Shown in pieces: positions 1 to 6,084 of a stretch of DNA of 13,126 nt. Origin of the DNA: Bacillota bacterium (GTDB taxonomy: Bacteria; Bacillota; Clostridia; Oscillospirales; Ruminococcaceae); NCBI GenBank assembly GCA_023394255.1, contig JAEXAZ010000279.1, positions 1 to 13,126 on the forward strand, written 5' to 3'. Position 1 is the first letter of the stretch; each line of letters begins with the position of its first letter. Both the position numbers and the translations under genes were made by a program. The notes beneath the pieces are model-generated. The model saw only the letters and a list, made by a program, of their open reading frames with translations, was not told the origin of the DNA and searched no databases.

Positions 1-1
1 T

Positions 2-409
2 CTTCAGGAATGCGCCAACCGGTGCAAGGAAAAGGGCTTCTCGTTTTCGGCGGTTGTCAATCTGCCTGAAGGTCTCGGCCTGAGCGATCTGGAACTTTGC
101 CGCATTTTCGGGAACCTGGTGGATAACGCCTATGAGGCATGTGAGCAGGTGCGGGAGGGGGAGCGCTTTATCCGGATTGAAAGCGGTGTCAGCGGCGATT
201 GGGTGACGGTGAAGCTTTCCAATTCGTTTGCCGGGACAATTCAGCTGGCCGACGGGCTTCCTGTTACGCGGAAAAATGACCAGCCCGAGCACGGAATCGG
301 GCTTGCTTCCGCAAAGCAGATTGTGGAAAGCACGGGCGGATTCCTGCAGATCGACATCGATTCGGACCGCCATGTTTTTGTGGTAAAATTACATTTATGC
401 ATCCGATAA
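2..409 (+). CDS. GHKL-family sensor histidine kinase, C-terminal ATPase domain (5' end outside window)
   Basis: About 135 residues of an open frame that enters from the left edge and stops at TAA 407-409. Visible is an ATP-binding N-box, FGNLVDNAYEAC (about residues 37-48 of the fragment), and near the end a G-box, HGIGLASAKQIVESTGG, followed by a final beta strand. This arrangement, with no F-box region and an abrupt end, is typical of the HATPase_c_5/GHKL kinases (AgrC, NatK and CitA-like), which phosphorylate LytTR-type or similar response regulators at the membrane. The sensor region and the phosphoacceptor His lie outside the window, so the signal is unknown. No response regulator gene follows on this side; a partner would have to be upstream. 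Family assignment is secure, the exact subfamily is not. Confidence 0.88.
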   Translation, partial: LQECANRCKEKGFSFSAVVNLPEGLGLSDLELCRIFGNLVDNAYEACEQVREGERFIRIESGVSGDWVTVKLSNSFAGTIQLADGLPVTRKNDQPEHGIGLASAKQIVESTGGFLQIDIDSDRHVFVVKLHLCIR

Positions 410-499
410 AAAAGTCCGGAAAACGCCTGTTTTTTCCATGCGGTTCAGAACAAATTTTATGCATTTTGGAACATTCGATAACAAGTGGGAATTGCTTTT

Positions 500-508
500 T
501 GGTATAGT
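500..508 (+). promoter_or_regulatory. Possible extended -10 promoter in the gap after the kinase gene
   Basis: TGGTATAGT is an extended -10 element (TGN then TATAGT, 5 of 6 consensus bases). No good -35 lies at 16-18 bp, as is usual for extended -10 promoters. It would start a transcript near 515 running into the terminator at 617-661. It is a sequence match only, and AT-rich gaps produce such matches by chance. Confidence 0.35.
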
Positions 509-514
509 ATTTTC

Positions 515-661
515 AGCGGATTTTGATTCTCAAAGTTCGTAAGACAGGCAATCGCTTTGTTCATCAACCCACTCGATCGTTCCCTTTCGATCACCCCTGG
601 GTGCTGTCAAAGTATTAAAAAACAAGTCACTGCGTCCGGATAGCGCAGTGACTTGTTTTTT
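515..661 (+). ncRNA. Candidate structured small RNA (about 147 nt)
   Basis: No credible gene fills this stretch, but three complementary pairs nest in order: GACAG 543-547 with CTGTC 604-608, ACCCA 567-571 with TGGGT 598-602, and GATCG 575-579 with CGATC 588-592. Together they would form one long interrupted stem ending just before the terminator hairpin at 617-661. With the extended -10 element at 500-508 this resembles a free-standing small RNA, or else the 3' untranslated part of the kinase transcript. It matches no RNA family I recognise. Each helix is only 5 bp, so chance is a real alternative. Confidence 0.3.
617..661. terminator. Bidirectional Rho-independent terminator
   Basis: A perfect 18-bp inverted repeat (617-634 and 644-661) with a 9-nt loop. 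It has an A-run at the left foot and a T-run at the right foot, so it can stop transcription in both directions. It ends the leftward ccdA-thioredoxin transcript, whose stop codon is at 683, and any rightward transcript from the kinase operon or the candidate RNA. Confidence 0.92.
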
Positions 662-682
662 GCGCGGGCCAAAGCGGGCGGG

Positions 683-1951
683 CTATCTGCCCGCCCTGGT
701 CTGTTCAATGATACTCTCCATCATACTTTTGGTCAGCGCGCCCGATACATACCCAAAGATGTTTCCGTCCGCATCAATCATAAACGTAGTGGGGAACGCA
801 CTGATTCCGTACTGCGCAAACAGCTCGCCGGTTTCGTCCATAACCACCGGGAAAGTATATCCGTTATCGGAGAGGAATTGAATGACCCCGTCCAAATCCT
901 TTTCCCGGTTGTAAGGGTCGTCGGCCGACTTGGGGTTTGCCATGCCCAGAATGATTACATCCCCGCTGTTTTGCCCCAGTTCCTGGTAGAGTTCTTCAAT
1001 TTCAGGCATTTCCTGCCGGCAGGGCGGGCACCATGTCGCCCAGAAATTGAGGAATACAACCTTTCCCTGATAATCGGACAGCGTGTGGGGATTGCCGTAC
1101 TGGTCGGTCAGCGTAAAATCGGGCGCGGGAACAATCGGCCTGGACTCCTCTTCCGATGACGGGCCGGATTCGGGAGGACCGGCATTTTCAGGCGCTGCGC
1201 CGCTTTCTGACGAGGAAGGGCCGGGAACCCCGGAGAGATAGCCCGTTACGCCGTTCATCCAGCCGGTGAAGGTCATAAAGCCAATCAGAATCAGCAGCAC
1301 GCCGCCGGCCTTAATGGTCCAGCGCAGAAGATTCTGCCTGCGCTTGAGAAAAGCGAGGGCCTGGGTCGTAAAGAGGCCGAGCAATGCGAATGGCAGGACA
1401 AACCCCAGTGTATAAACCAAAACCAGCAGGTTCCCGGTCATGGCGCTTTTTGCGCCGGAGGCAAGGATCAGCACCGAGGAGAGCGCCGGGCCGACACAGG
1501 GCGTCCAGGCGAAAGAAAAAGTGAATCCCATCGCAAAAGCGACCAAAGGATTTACAGATTTTCCGGCAAGGTTCAGATGGAACCTGCGCTCCCGCGAAAG
1601 GAATTTCCATTCAAAAAAGCCTGTCTGAACCAGCCCCAGCATCAAAATCACAATGCCGCCGATTCGGGTGAAGACCGTTTTATGCGCGTTGAAAAACTGG
1701 CCAAGAACCGAGAAGGACAGCCCGAGCAGAAAGAATGCAAAGGAGATGCCCAATACAAAAAACAGGGTATGAAGCAAAGTGCGCCCGCGGGGATACAGGG
1801 GTTCACCGCTCCGGGATTTTACGCCGCTGCCCGCCAGATAACTCATGTAGACAGGCAAAAGCGGAAGCACACACGGCGAAAAGAAGGATAGCAGCCCCTC
1901 CAGAAAAACAAGAAGAAAACTGATGTGCTGCACAGCATTGAGCTCCTGCAT
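683..1951 (-). CDS. CcdA/DsbD-like membrane protein fused to a TlpA/ResA-type thioredoxin
   Basis: A 422-residue protein moving reducing equivalents from cytoplasmic thioredoxin across the membrane to an extracellular thioredoxin domain. Residues 1-235 are a hydrophobic CcdA domain with about six membrane segments and its two hallmark cysteines: C27 in FFSPCVLPLLPVY and C152 in FAWTPCVGPA. Residues 240-275 form a Ser/Pro/Glu-rich linker. Residues 276-422 are a thioredoxin fold with active site WCPPC (C308, C311) and the cis-proline loop FPTTF (P387). The start ATG follows TTAGGAGGA at a good distance. The gene stands alone, with its own promoter (1997-2025) and terminator (617-661). Separate CcdA and ResA proteins serve cytochrome c maturation in Bacillus; no cytochrome gene is nearby, so the client may instead be secreted disulfide proteins or peroxides. 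Family is certain, client is inferred. Confidence 0.95.
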   Translation of the reverse strand: MQELNAVQHISFLLVFLEGLLSFFSPCVLPLLPVYMSYLAGSGVKSRSGEPLYPRGRTLLHTLFFVLGISFAFFLLGLSFSVLGQFFNAHKTVFTRIGGIVILMLGLVQTGFFEWKFLSRERRFHLNLAGKSVNPLVAFAMGFTFSFAWTPCVGPALSSVLILASGAKSAMTGNLLVLVYTLGFVLPFALLGLFTTQALAFLKRRQNLLRWTIKAGGVLLILIGFMTFTGWMNGVTGYLSGVPGPSSSESGAAPENAGPPESGPSSEEESRPIVPAPDFTLTDQYGNPHTLSDYQGKVVFLNFWATWCPPCRQEMPEIEELYQELGQNSGDVIILGMANPKSADDPYNREKDLDGVIQFLSDNGYTFPVVMDETGELFAQYGISAFPTTFMIDADGNIFGYVSGALTKSMMESIIEQTRAGR

Positions 1952-1996
1952 GCGGCGTCCTCCTAACCCTAAAAATGGATAAAAATAGTATATTTT

Positions 1997-2025
1997 ACTT
2001 TACAGGAAAATCAGAAAAAAGTCAA
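1997..2025 (-). promoter_or_regulatory. Sigma-A-type promoter of the ccdA-thioredoxin gene
   Basis: On the minus strand, TTGACT (2025 to 2020) is followed after exactly 17 bp by TAAAGT (2002 to 1997). This lies about 45 bp upstream of the ATG, and a good ribosome binding site falls between. No operator-like palindrome overlaps it. Confidence 0.65.
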
Positions 2026-2052
2026 GGGAATGGTGCAGATTTTCACAAAATA

Positions 2053-2061
2053 TGATATACT
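2053..2061 (+). promoter_or_regulatory. Possible extended -10 promoter of the CPBP protease-tadA operon
   Basis: TGATATACT is an extended -10 element (TGN then TATACT), 66 bp upstream of the ATG at 2128. No clear -35 box is present at 17 bp. It lies back to back with the leftward promoter at 1997-2025, so the gap of about 176 bp is divergent. Confidence 0.45.
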
Positions 2062-2127
2062 GTACTGTATCTTTATAAAATACGGCCTGATGGCCTGAGA
2101 TAGAACAGATAGATTCGGGGTAACATT

Positions 2128-3144
2128 ATGCAGGAATACTCGCTGCCGCCTCACAGCGGCAATCCAATGGAGCCGGACAACCGGGAAGATTACGAACGGT
2201 TCCGCATCAAACTCAGCTGGAAACATGGCCTGCGCTCGCAGGGCGGGCTGCTCGCACTGACGGTGATCGTGAATGTGCTGCTGCTCTACGTGATCCAGAC
2301 AGCAGCTTCATGGATACTTTCCCCGCTGCTTTGGGAGTTCCCGCAGCTTACTGATCTGGCGAATGAACTGTTTACTTTTTTCCTTTACATTCTGGCGTTT
2401 TTGCTTCCATACCTGGCATATGCCAAATTGGCGCATTTCAGCTTCCGGGAGATCCCCTGTGACCGCCCTGACCTGCCGGTACTTGCGTCCTGTGTGGGGA
2501 TTGCTTTGGGCGCTTCCGTGGCGGGGGTTCTGCTTTCCGCTTTGGTGAGCCTGTTTTTTTCGCTGTTCGGGCTTTATCCGATGGATTTCCCGACGGGGTT
2601 GCCTTCACAGCCGCTGGTGGCCCTGCTGTATCTGCTGAACATGACCGTTTTGCCGGCTGTTGTGGAAGAACTTGTCCACCGAGGGATCGTGCTTGGCTCC
2701 TTACGCAGGTACGGCGACGGGTTTGCGATTGTGATTTCTTCCATTCTGTTCGCCATGCTGCACCGCAACATGGTGCAGGCGCCTAACGCGCTGCTCCTTG
2801 GGTTGGTACTGGGCTACTTTATGGTGAAAACCAATTCCATTTTTACCTCTATGACGATCCATTTTGTCAATAATCTGATTGCGGTGCTGTTGTCCGTTTT
2901 TGTGGAGAACATGGGGGATATGGGTGCTTTTCTCGTGCAAAGCGCGCTGTGGCTGGTTTATCTGGCGGCATGTGCGGCGGGCCTGGTCTACCTGCTGGCG
3001 GTCCGGCGTGTGCAGCTGGAGCTGATGCGTCCCGGCTGCCCGCTGGACGCGGCGGAACTGCACGGATATTTTTGGTCGACGCTGCCCGCTGTGGTCATGG
3101 TGCTGCTGATGCTTTGGGTCACTTTTTTGAATTTTGCCAGATAG
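2128..3144 (+). CDS. CPBP-family intramembrane metalloprotease (CAAX protease-like)
   Basis: A 338-residue polytopic membrane protein. After a charged cytoplasmic start of about 38 residues it has roughly seven to eight hydrophobic segments. The three conserved motifs of the CPBP (Abi/Rce1-like) family are intact: E180-E181 with R185 in VVEELVHRG, H212 in FAMLHRN, and H245 with N248/N249 in HFVNN. It should therefore be an active glutamate/histidine protease within the membrane. Known members process prenylated proteins, mature or confer immunity to bacteriocins, or cleave anti-sigma factors; nothing nearby identifies this one's substrate. The ribosome site (GGGG at 2117-2120) is weak, and ATG 2170 is an alternative start that would not affect the core. 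It lies 13 bp before tadA and is probably cotranscribed with it. Confidence 0.9.
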   Translation: MQEYSLPPHSGNPMEPDNREDYERFRIKLSWKHGLRSQGGLLALTVIVNVLLLYVIQTAASWILSPLLWEFPQLTDLANELFTFFLYILAFLLPYLAYAKLAHFSFREIPCDRPDLPVLASCVGIALGASVAGVLLSALVSLFFSLFGLYPMDFPTGLPSQPLVALLYLLNMTVLPAVVEELVHRGIVLGSLRRYGDGFAIVISSILFAMLHRNMVQAPNALLLGLVLGYFMVKTNSIFTSMTIHFVNNLIAVLLSVFVENMGDMGAFLVQSALWLVYLAACAAGLVYLLAVRRVQLELMRPGCPLDAAELHGYFWSTLPAVVMVLLMLWVTFLNFAR

Positions 3145-3157
3145 CAGGAGTAAAAAC

Positions 3158-3610
3158 ATGACAGACGCGGATTTTATGAAACTGGCGCTGGAACTGGCGG
3201 CTCAGGCGGCGGCTCTTGGAGAGGTGCCGGTGGGAGCCGTGGTCACATGCGACGGCGAGGTCGTGGGAACCGGCTTTAACCGGCGCGAAACCGGAAAAAA
3301 TGCGCTTGCGCATGCCGAACTGGAAGCGATTGATGCCGCGTGCAGAAAACTGGGCGGCTGGCGGCTCCACCGCTGCGACCTGTATGTGACGCTGGAGCCC
3401 TGCCCGATGTGCTCCGGCGCGATTGTAAATGCGCGCATCCGGCGGCTGGTGTACGGCGCAAGTGACCCGAAAGCGGGATGCTTCGGGTCTGTCTGTGATT
3501 TCAATGCCCTGCCGTTTAACCATAAGCCGGAGGTAACGGGCGGGGTCATGGCGGAAGAATGCGCGGCGGCGCTTTCTGACTTCTTCAAAACATTGCGCAA
3601 AATACGGTGA
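3158..3610 (+). CDS. tadA: tRNA-specific adenosine deaminase TadA
   Basis: A 150-residue cytidine-deaminase-fold enzyme that converts A34 to inosine in the anticodon of tRNA-Arg(ACG). The zinc and catalytic motifs are complete: H52-A-E54 (HAELEA, Glu as proton shuttle) and P81-C82-P-M-C85 (TLEPCPMCSGA). The N-terminal stretch GEVPVGAVV and the family-typical LVYGASDPKAG are present, and the length is usual for TadA. I chose ATG 3158 because CAGGAG lies 7 nt before it. An upstream in-frame start at 3134 would lie inside the preceding gene without a ribosome site. It is an essential housekeeping gene placed 13 bp behind a membrane protease, so position does not imply shared function. Confidence 0.95.
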   Translation: MTDADFMKLALELAAQAAALGEVPVGAVVTCDGEVVGTGFNRRETGKNALAHAELEAIDAACRKLGGWRLHRCDLYVTLEPCPMCSGAIVNARIRRLVYGASDPKAGCFGSVCDFNALPFNHKPEVTGGVMAEECAAALSDFFKTLRKIR

Positions 3611-3626
3611 AAAAGGTCGATTATCT

Positions 3627-3638
3627 ACAATATATTGT
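3627..3638. repeat. Perfect 12-bp AT-rich palindrome after tadA
   Basis: ACAATATATTGT is its own reverse complement. It has no T-run, so it is not a terminator. It lies about 40 bp upstream of the promoter at 3677-3685 and could be an upstream protein-binding site, but AT-rich palindromes of this length are often chance. Confidence 0.25.
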
Positions 3639-3676
3639 GTCGTTCACAGTTTGTTCACCATTTCCGGCGTACCTCA

Positions 3677-3685
3677 TGCTATAAT
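3677..3685 (+). promoter_or_regulatory. Extended -10 promoter (TGCTATAAT)
   Basis: A perfect TATAAT (3680-3685) preceded by TG makes a strong extended -10 element; the -35 position is poor. Transcription would begin near 3692, right at the palindromic operator, and would run into the terminator at 3755-3783 before reaching any gene. Confidence 0.6.
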
Positions 3686-3691
3686 CTTTTC

Positions 3692-3708
3692 AGAAACGAA
3701 ACGTTTCT
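3692..3708. promoter_or_regulatory. LacI-type operator palindrome at the transcription start
   Basis: AGAAACG (3692-3698) and CGTTTCT (3702-3708) form a 7-bp inverted repeat with 3-bp spacing. Within it, GAAACGTTTC (3698-3707) is a perfect 10-bp palindrome with the central CG typical of LacI/GalR-family operators. It starts 6 bp after the -10 box, where a bound repressor would block initiation. It does not match the catabolite-repression cre consensus well, and it differs from the GTAATC sites upstream of the LacI gene in this window, so its regulator is probably encoded elsewhere. Confidence 0.5.
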
Positions 3709-3754
3709 ATGTTAATCCCCCCTCCTTTATTTTATCTCCAGATTATTTTTCCTG

Positions 3755-3783
3755 ATAACGGGCATTATGCTCGTTATTTTTTT
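3755..3783 (+). terminator. Rho-independent terminator between tadA and the nitrilase pair
   Basis: ATAACGGGC (3755-3763) pairs with GCTCGTTAT (3769-3777) across a 5-nt loop with one G-U pair, followed by an uninterrupted T-run to 3783. It could end the protease-tadA transcript, the candidate small RNA, or both. Confidence 0.8.
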
Positions 3784-3810
3784 GCATTTTTACAGGAAAA
3801 ACGGTATAAT
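3782..3810 (+). promoter_or_regulatory. Promoter of the nitrilase-like gene pair
   Basis: TTGCAT (3782-3787), a 17-bp spacer and a perfect TATAAT (3805-3810). Transcription would start about 30 nt before the proposed TTG start codon. It begins inside the T-run of the preceding terminator, so the two nitrilase genes form an independent unit. Confidence 0.6.
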
Positions 3811-3846
3811 GTCAGTTAAATAAAATGTCGAAAGTGGGGGACGGGT

Positions 3847-4551
3847 TTGGAGAATGTGGTAACGGAAGTGGTCATGCCCTGGCAGCCGCCGTCCGACGGG
3901 ACACGCCTGGTTCTGCTGTCCGATGATACCGTGCACGCAGGGCGGCCGGAGGTCAACCGGCATCTGCGCGGCTGTTCCGAATATGCCAAACGCCACGGAG
4001 TCTGGCTTGTCAGTGGGCTGGTCGTACATAAGGATAACCTCTGCCTTGCGCTCTTTGGGCCGGACGGAAACCCGCTTTGCCGCCAGCCGGCCATCCATCT
4101 TGCGATGCCGATGCGGGGAACGCTGAAACCGGCGGACCAGGTGGAGGTGGTGCATACCGAACTGGGAAATCTCTGCCTTTGCGTGGATGCGGATATCCTG
4201 CACCCGGAAACGGTGCGGGCCGCCGCGCTGAAGGGCGCCGATATTGTGGTCAGCATCCAGCATCTCGATCCGGTGGATGACACCCCTCAGCGACTGATGG
4301 CGTCTGTCTGGAACGCGGCGCAGACCAATAACCTATATGTCATAGGCATCATGTGCGGAAACTGCGCGGTGACATGCCCCGCGCCGCTCACCCGCAACAA
4401 GGACGGCTATCTGGTGCGGCGCACGCGCGGCTTTCCGCTGAGGTTCGGGCTGAATCTGGTCCGGCTGGACGACATCCGCTCCCAATTCCAGATCGTTGAG
4501 GGCCTCAATAACCGGCTTGTGCAGAATTATGCCGCTGAACTGGGGAGATAG
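3847..4551 (+). CDS. Nitrilase-fold protein A, N-terminally short, lacking catalytic Glu and Lys
   Basis: A 234-residue carbon-nitrogen hydrolase homologue. The core is clear: G107-NLCLCVDADILHPE, then RAAALKGADIVVS, aligns with the family's Cys motif and gives a Cys at the nucleophile position (C112 in LCVD). The loop normally reading YRK-I/T-HL is QPAIHL here, putting A82 where the catalytic Lys belongs. The first strand and the PE motif with the catalytic Glu are missing; the closest text is LVLLSDD (21-27). The frame is closed by TAA at 3817, so no longer N-terminus is possible. The TTG at 3847 follows GGGGGA; ATG 3874, with GGAAG before it, is an alternative. It ends 4 bp before the second nitrilase gene. 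Hydrolase activity is doubtful; a regulatory or binding role, or a heteromer with protein B, is inferred. Confidence 0.75.
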   Translation: MENVVTEVVMPWQPPSDGTRLVLLSDDTVHAGRPEVNRHLRGCSEYAKRHGVWLVSGLVVHKDNLCLALFGPDGNPLCRQPAIHLAMPMRGTLKPADQVEVVHTELGNLCLCVDADILHPETVRAAALKGADIVVSIQHLDPVDDTPQRLMASVWNAAQTNNLYVIGIMCGNCAVTCPAPLTRNKDGYLVRRTRGFPLRFGLNLVRLDDIRSQFQIVEGLNNRLVQNYAAELGR

Positions 4552-4555
4552 GCAG

Positions 4556-5656
4556 ATGTGGAAACTGATCTTGAACCTGCTCGCCTTTTGGATGTCCTTC
4601 CGTGTGACCCCCAAGAAGATTACGGAATATTTGGAATCCAAGGCGGGTGAACCGAAAAACAACCTGGAATACGTTACGCCGGAGACTGTGCGGGTGTGCG
4701 CGGTGCAGCTGACGCACCGCCGCTATCACCATCTGCGGGAGTTTTTGGATGAAATGCTGTCCCTGACCGCACAGGCGGTGGAAGAGGGCGCGCAGCTGGT
4801 GGTGTTCCCCGAATATATCGGGCTTGTGCCTTTAACGATTGTACCCGGCATTGAGCCGCTGCTGCGCCGTACAGTTCTGGGCGGCGGCCTGGCCGATCCC
4901 GATGGGCTCAGGCTGCATCCCAAATGGGCAAAATGGATGCTGGAAGCGTTCCATCACATGCTCTATGAAACCTATGTGTATACCTTCAGTACCATTGCGC
5001 GGCTGAAAAAGGTTTATCTGGTTGCCGGTACCACGCTTTTGCTTGAACAGGGGAATCCGATCAACAGCAGTATGGTTTTTGCGCCGGACGGCAGCACCGT
5101 CGGCGCGCAGGGGAAAACGAATATCGTCGGGCTGGACCGGCAGCTGGGTGTGGAGCCCTCCGACCAGATTGAGATCATTGATACGCCGATGGGGAAACTA
5201 AGTGTCATTATCGGCTCCGATGTTTATTATTTCGAGAATTTCCGGATTGCCAGGGCGCTTGGGGCGCAGATCATCGCGGTGCCGGACTCCAGGGCGGGCA
5301 TTGTGTGCAACTTGCTGCGCTGCCGGGCGGATGAACAGCAGGTTTATACCGTGTATTCCTGCTATGCGGGGATTGCGGCCAATACCCGCGCCGGCATCTT
5401 CTGCCCGACGGAAATCGGGCCGCGGCGGACCGGCATCACAGCGATTGCGGACACGATTGACACGGCGGCGGTCACCGCCCGAATCAATGTCAGCAAATTA
5501 GGGGGGAGCGCCCGGCTGGAAGCGGGGGAACCCAACGATTTGTTTTTGCGCGGCGACTATCTGCACAGTTACTGCTATTGCGGCGCCCTGCCGATTGTGG
5601 ATACCGAATCCGAGACCGTACGGAACCAGCTCGAAGAAGAGTTTCCGGAGAAATAA
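4556..5656 (+). CDS. Nitrilase-fold protein B, lacking the catalytic Cys
   Basis: A 366-residue nitrilase homologue. The catalytic Glu is present as E86 in LVVFPEY and the Lys as K187 in GKTNI. The nucleophile motif is IIGSDVYYFENFRIA (219 onward) instead of I-C-Y/W-D, so Gly220 replaces Cys and amide or nitrile hydrolysis by the known mechanism is not possible. Strand 1 (VRVCAVQL, 45-52) and helix 1 are normal. About 60 extra residues (about 92-152) follow the Glu motif, and a hydrophobic N-terminus (residues 1-17) could touch the membrane. ATG 4556 was chosen because a GGGGAGA ribosome site precedes it and only 4 bp separate it from the previous stop. It is cotranscribed with protein A, whose missing residues are complementary. 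A terminator follows at 5677-5704. Confidence 0.85.
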   Translation: MWKLILNLLAFWMSFRVTPKKITEYLESKAGEPKNNLEYVTPETVRVCAVQLTHRRYHHLREFLDEMLSLTAQAVEEGAQLVVFPEYIGLVPLTIVPGIEPLLRRTVLGGGLADPDGLRLHPKWAKWMLEAFHHMLYETYVYTFSTIARLKKVYLVAGTTLLLEQGNPINSSMVFAPDGSTVGAQGKTNIVGLDRQLGVEPSDQIEIIDTPMGKLSVIIGSDVYYFENFRIARALGAQIIAVPDSRAGIVCNLLRCRADEQQVYTVYSCYAGIAANTRAGIFCPTEIGPRRTGITAIADTIDTAAVTARINVSKLGGSARLEAGEPNDLFLRGDYLHSYCYCGALPIVDTESETVRNQLEEEFPEK

Positions 5657-5676
5657 AAACAGACGCCGACAGTAAA

Positions 5677-5704
5677 AAAGGGCCTGCGGGAGCAGGCTCT
5701 TTTT
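5677..5704 (+). terminator. Rho-independent terminator of the nitrilase-like pair
   Basis: An 11-bp stem (5677-5687 with 5692-5702, one G-U pair) around a GGGA loop, with a five-base T-run at its foot (5700-5704). It lies 21 bp after the stop codon. Confidence 0.9.
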
Positions 5705-5830
5705 GTATCCCTGTTTAGATCGGGCGCGTTGCTGTATTCCTGAATCATGGTAAAGTGCATAAAAATCAGCCGTGTATTATGGAAACTGTATAGAAAAAAT
5801 TGAAATATCAAAAAATAATTAGAAATCATG

Positions 5831-5859
5831 TTGACATCTTCGCCTTGAATCAATATACT
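5831..5859 (+). promoter_or_regulatory. Strong sigma-A promoter of the sugar operon
   Basis: A perfect TTGACA (5831-5836), a 17-bp spacer and TATACT (5854-5859). The predicted start near 5866 coincides with operator copy 1, a classical repressible arrangement. It would give the LacI gene a leader of about 265 nt. Confidence 0.75.
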
Positions 5860-5865
5860 ATCAAT

Positions 5866-5877
5866 GTAATCCATTAC
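5866..5877. promoter_or_regulatory. Operator copy 1 (GTAATCCATTAC)
   Basis: The core of a 14-bp near-perfect dyad (TGTAAT and ATTACA around CC, 5865-5878) at the predicted transcription start of the main promoter. Copies 2 and 3 share the 12-bp pattern GTAATCNWTTAC. The proposed ligand is the LacI-family protein encoded at 6130. Confidence 0.6.
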
Positions 5878-5940
5878 ATAAATCGGCAAAAATTTGCTTA
5901 AAGCCCATTTATTAATCGGATTTTATCCATTTATTTCTTT

Positions 5941-5952
5941 GTAATCTATTAC
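5941..5952. promoter_or_regulatory. Operator copy 2 (GTAATCTATTAC)
   Basis: The core of TGTAAT-CT-ATTACA (5940-5953), exactly 75 bp after copy 1, about seven helical turns. It differs from copy 1 at one central base, and the bases after it (ATAA, then a GC-A-rich stretch) are also similar. It lies 35 bp before the second, weaker promoter. Confidence 0.6.
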
Positions 5953-6022
5953 ATAATTGCGAAAACGATCGGCATATCAAACGGCTATTGACTTTTTAGA
6001 AAAATAAGATTAGTGTAAATCA

Positions 6023-6052
6023 AAAGCCTTTTCCTGTAAAACAAAAGGCTTT
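6023..6052 (+). repeat. Hairpin in the operon leader
   Basis: AAAGCCTTTT (6023-6032) and AAAAGGCTTT (6043-6052) form a perfect 10-bp stem with a 10-nt loop. No T-run follows on the plus strand, so it is unlikely to terminate transcription in the operon direction. It may affect the stability of the leader RNA, or be an additional protein site, since GTAAA and TTTAC half-sites occur in the loop and right foot. Confidence 0.5.
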
Positions 6053-6084
6053 ACAGAAAAATTGAAGTGGTTTACAGGGGTAAC

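Larger units (their letters stand above)
3692..3783 (+). ncRNA. Candidate regulated small RNA with anti-Shine-Dalgarno-like tract
   Basis: A short transcription unit of about 92 nt with every part in place: extended -10 promoter (3677-3685), operator at the start site, no plausible reading frame, and an intrinsic terminator (3755-3783). Its single-stranded middle holds CCCCCCTCCTTT (3717-3728). This contains CCTCCTTT, the same bases as the anti-Shine-Dalgarno 3' end of 16S rRNA. C-rich unpaired tracts of this kind are how Gram-positive regulatory RNAs such as RsaE bind ribosome binding sites. The alternative is an attenuated leader for the nitrilase genes, which have a second promoter after the terminator. 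Transcription itself is not shown. Confidence 0.45.

Noticed and set aside
438..542. A 34-codon frame after the kinase gene, considered as a peptide pheromone precursor
   Set aside because: No ribosome binding site precedes the ATG, and there is no signal, charged tail or cysteine pattern of known autoinducing peptides. No AgrB-like gene is visible.
648..1159. Plus-strand frames of 77 and 168 codons
   Set aside because: They begin inside the terminator and run antisense to the thioredoxin domain, without ribosome sites.
3692..3708. Reading the palindrome as a CcpA cre site
   Set aside because: Centred on the CG, the 14 bases fit the cre consensus poorly at both outer ends, so a different LacI-family protein is more likely.
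5575..5889. A 104-codon minus-strand frame partly in the gap before lacI
   Set aside because: It crosses the terminator at 5677-5704 and runs into the end of nitrilase gene B, and its start lies in the operator region. The AT-rich hydrophobic N-terminus is what random AT-rich DNA gives.
6023..6052. Leader hairpin as an intrinsic terminator or riboswitch
   Set aside because: No T-run follows in the operon direction and no conserved aptamer-like sequence is visible; it was kept only as a hairpin.
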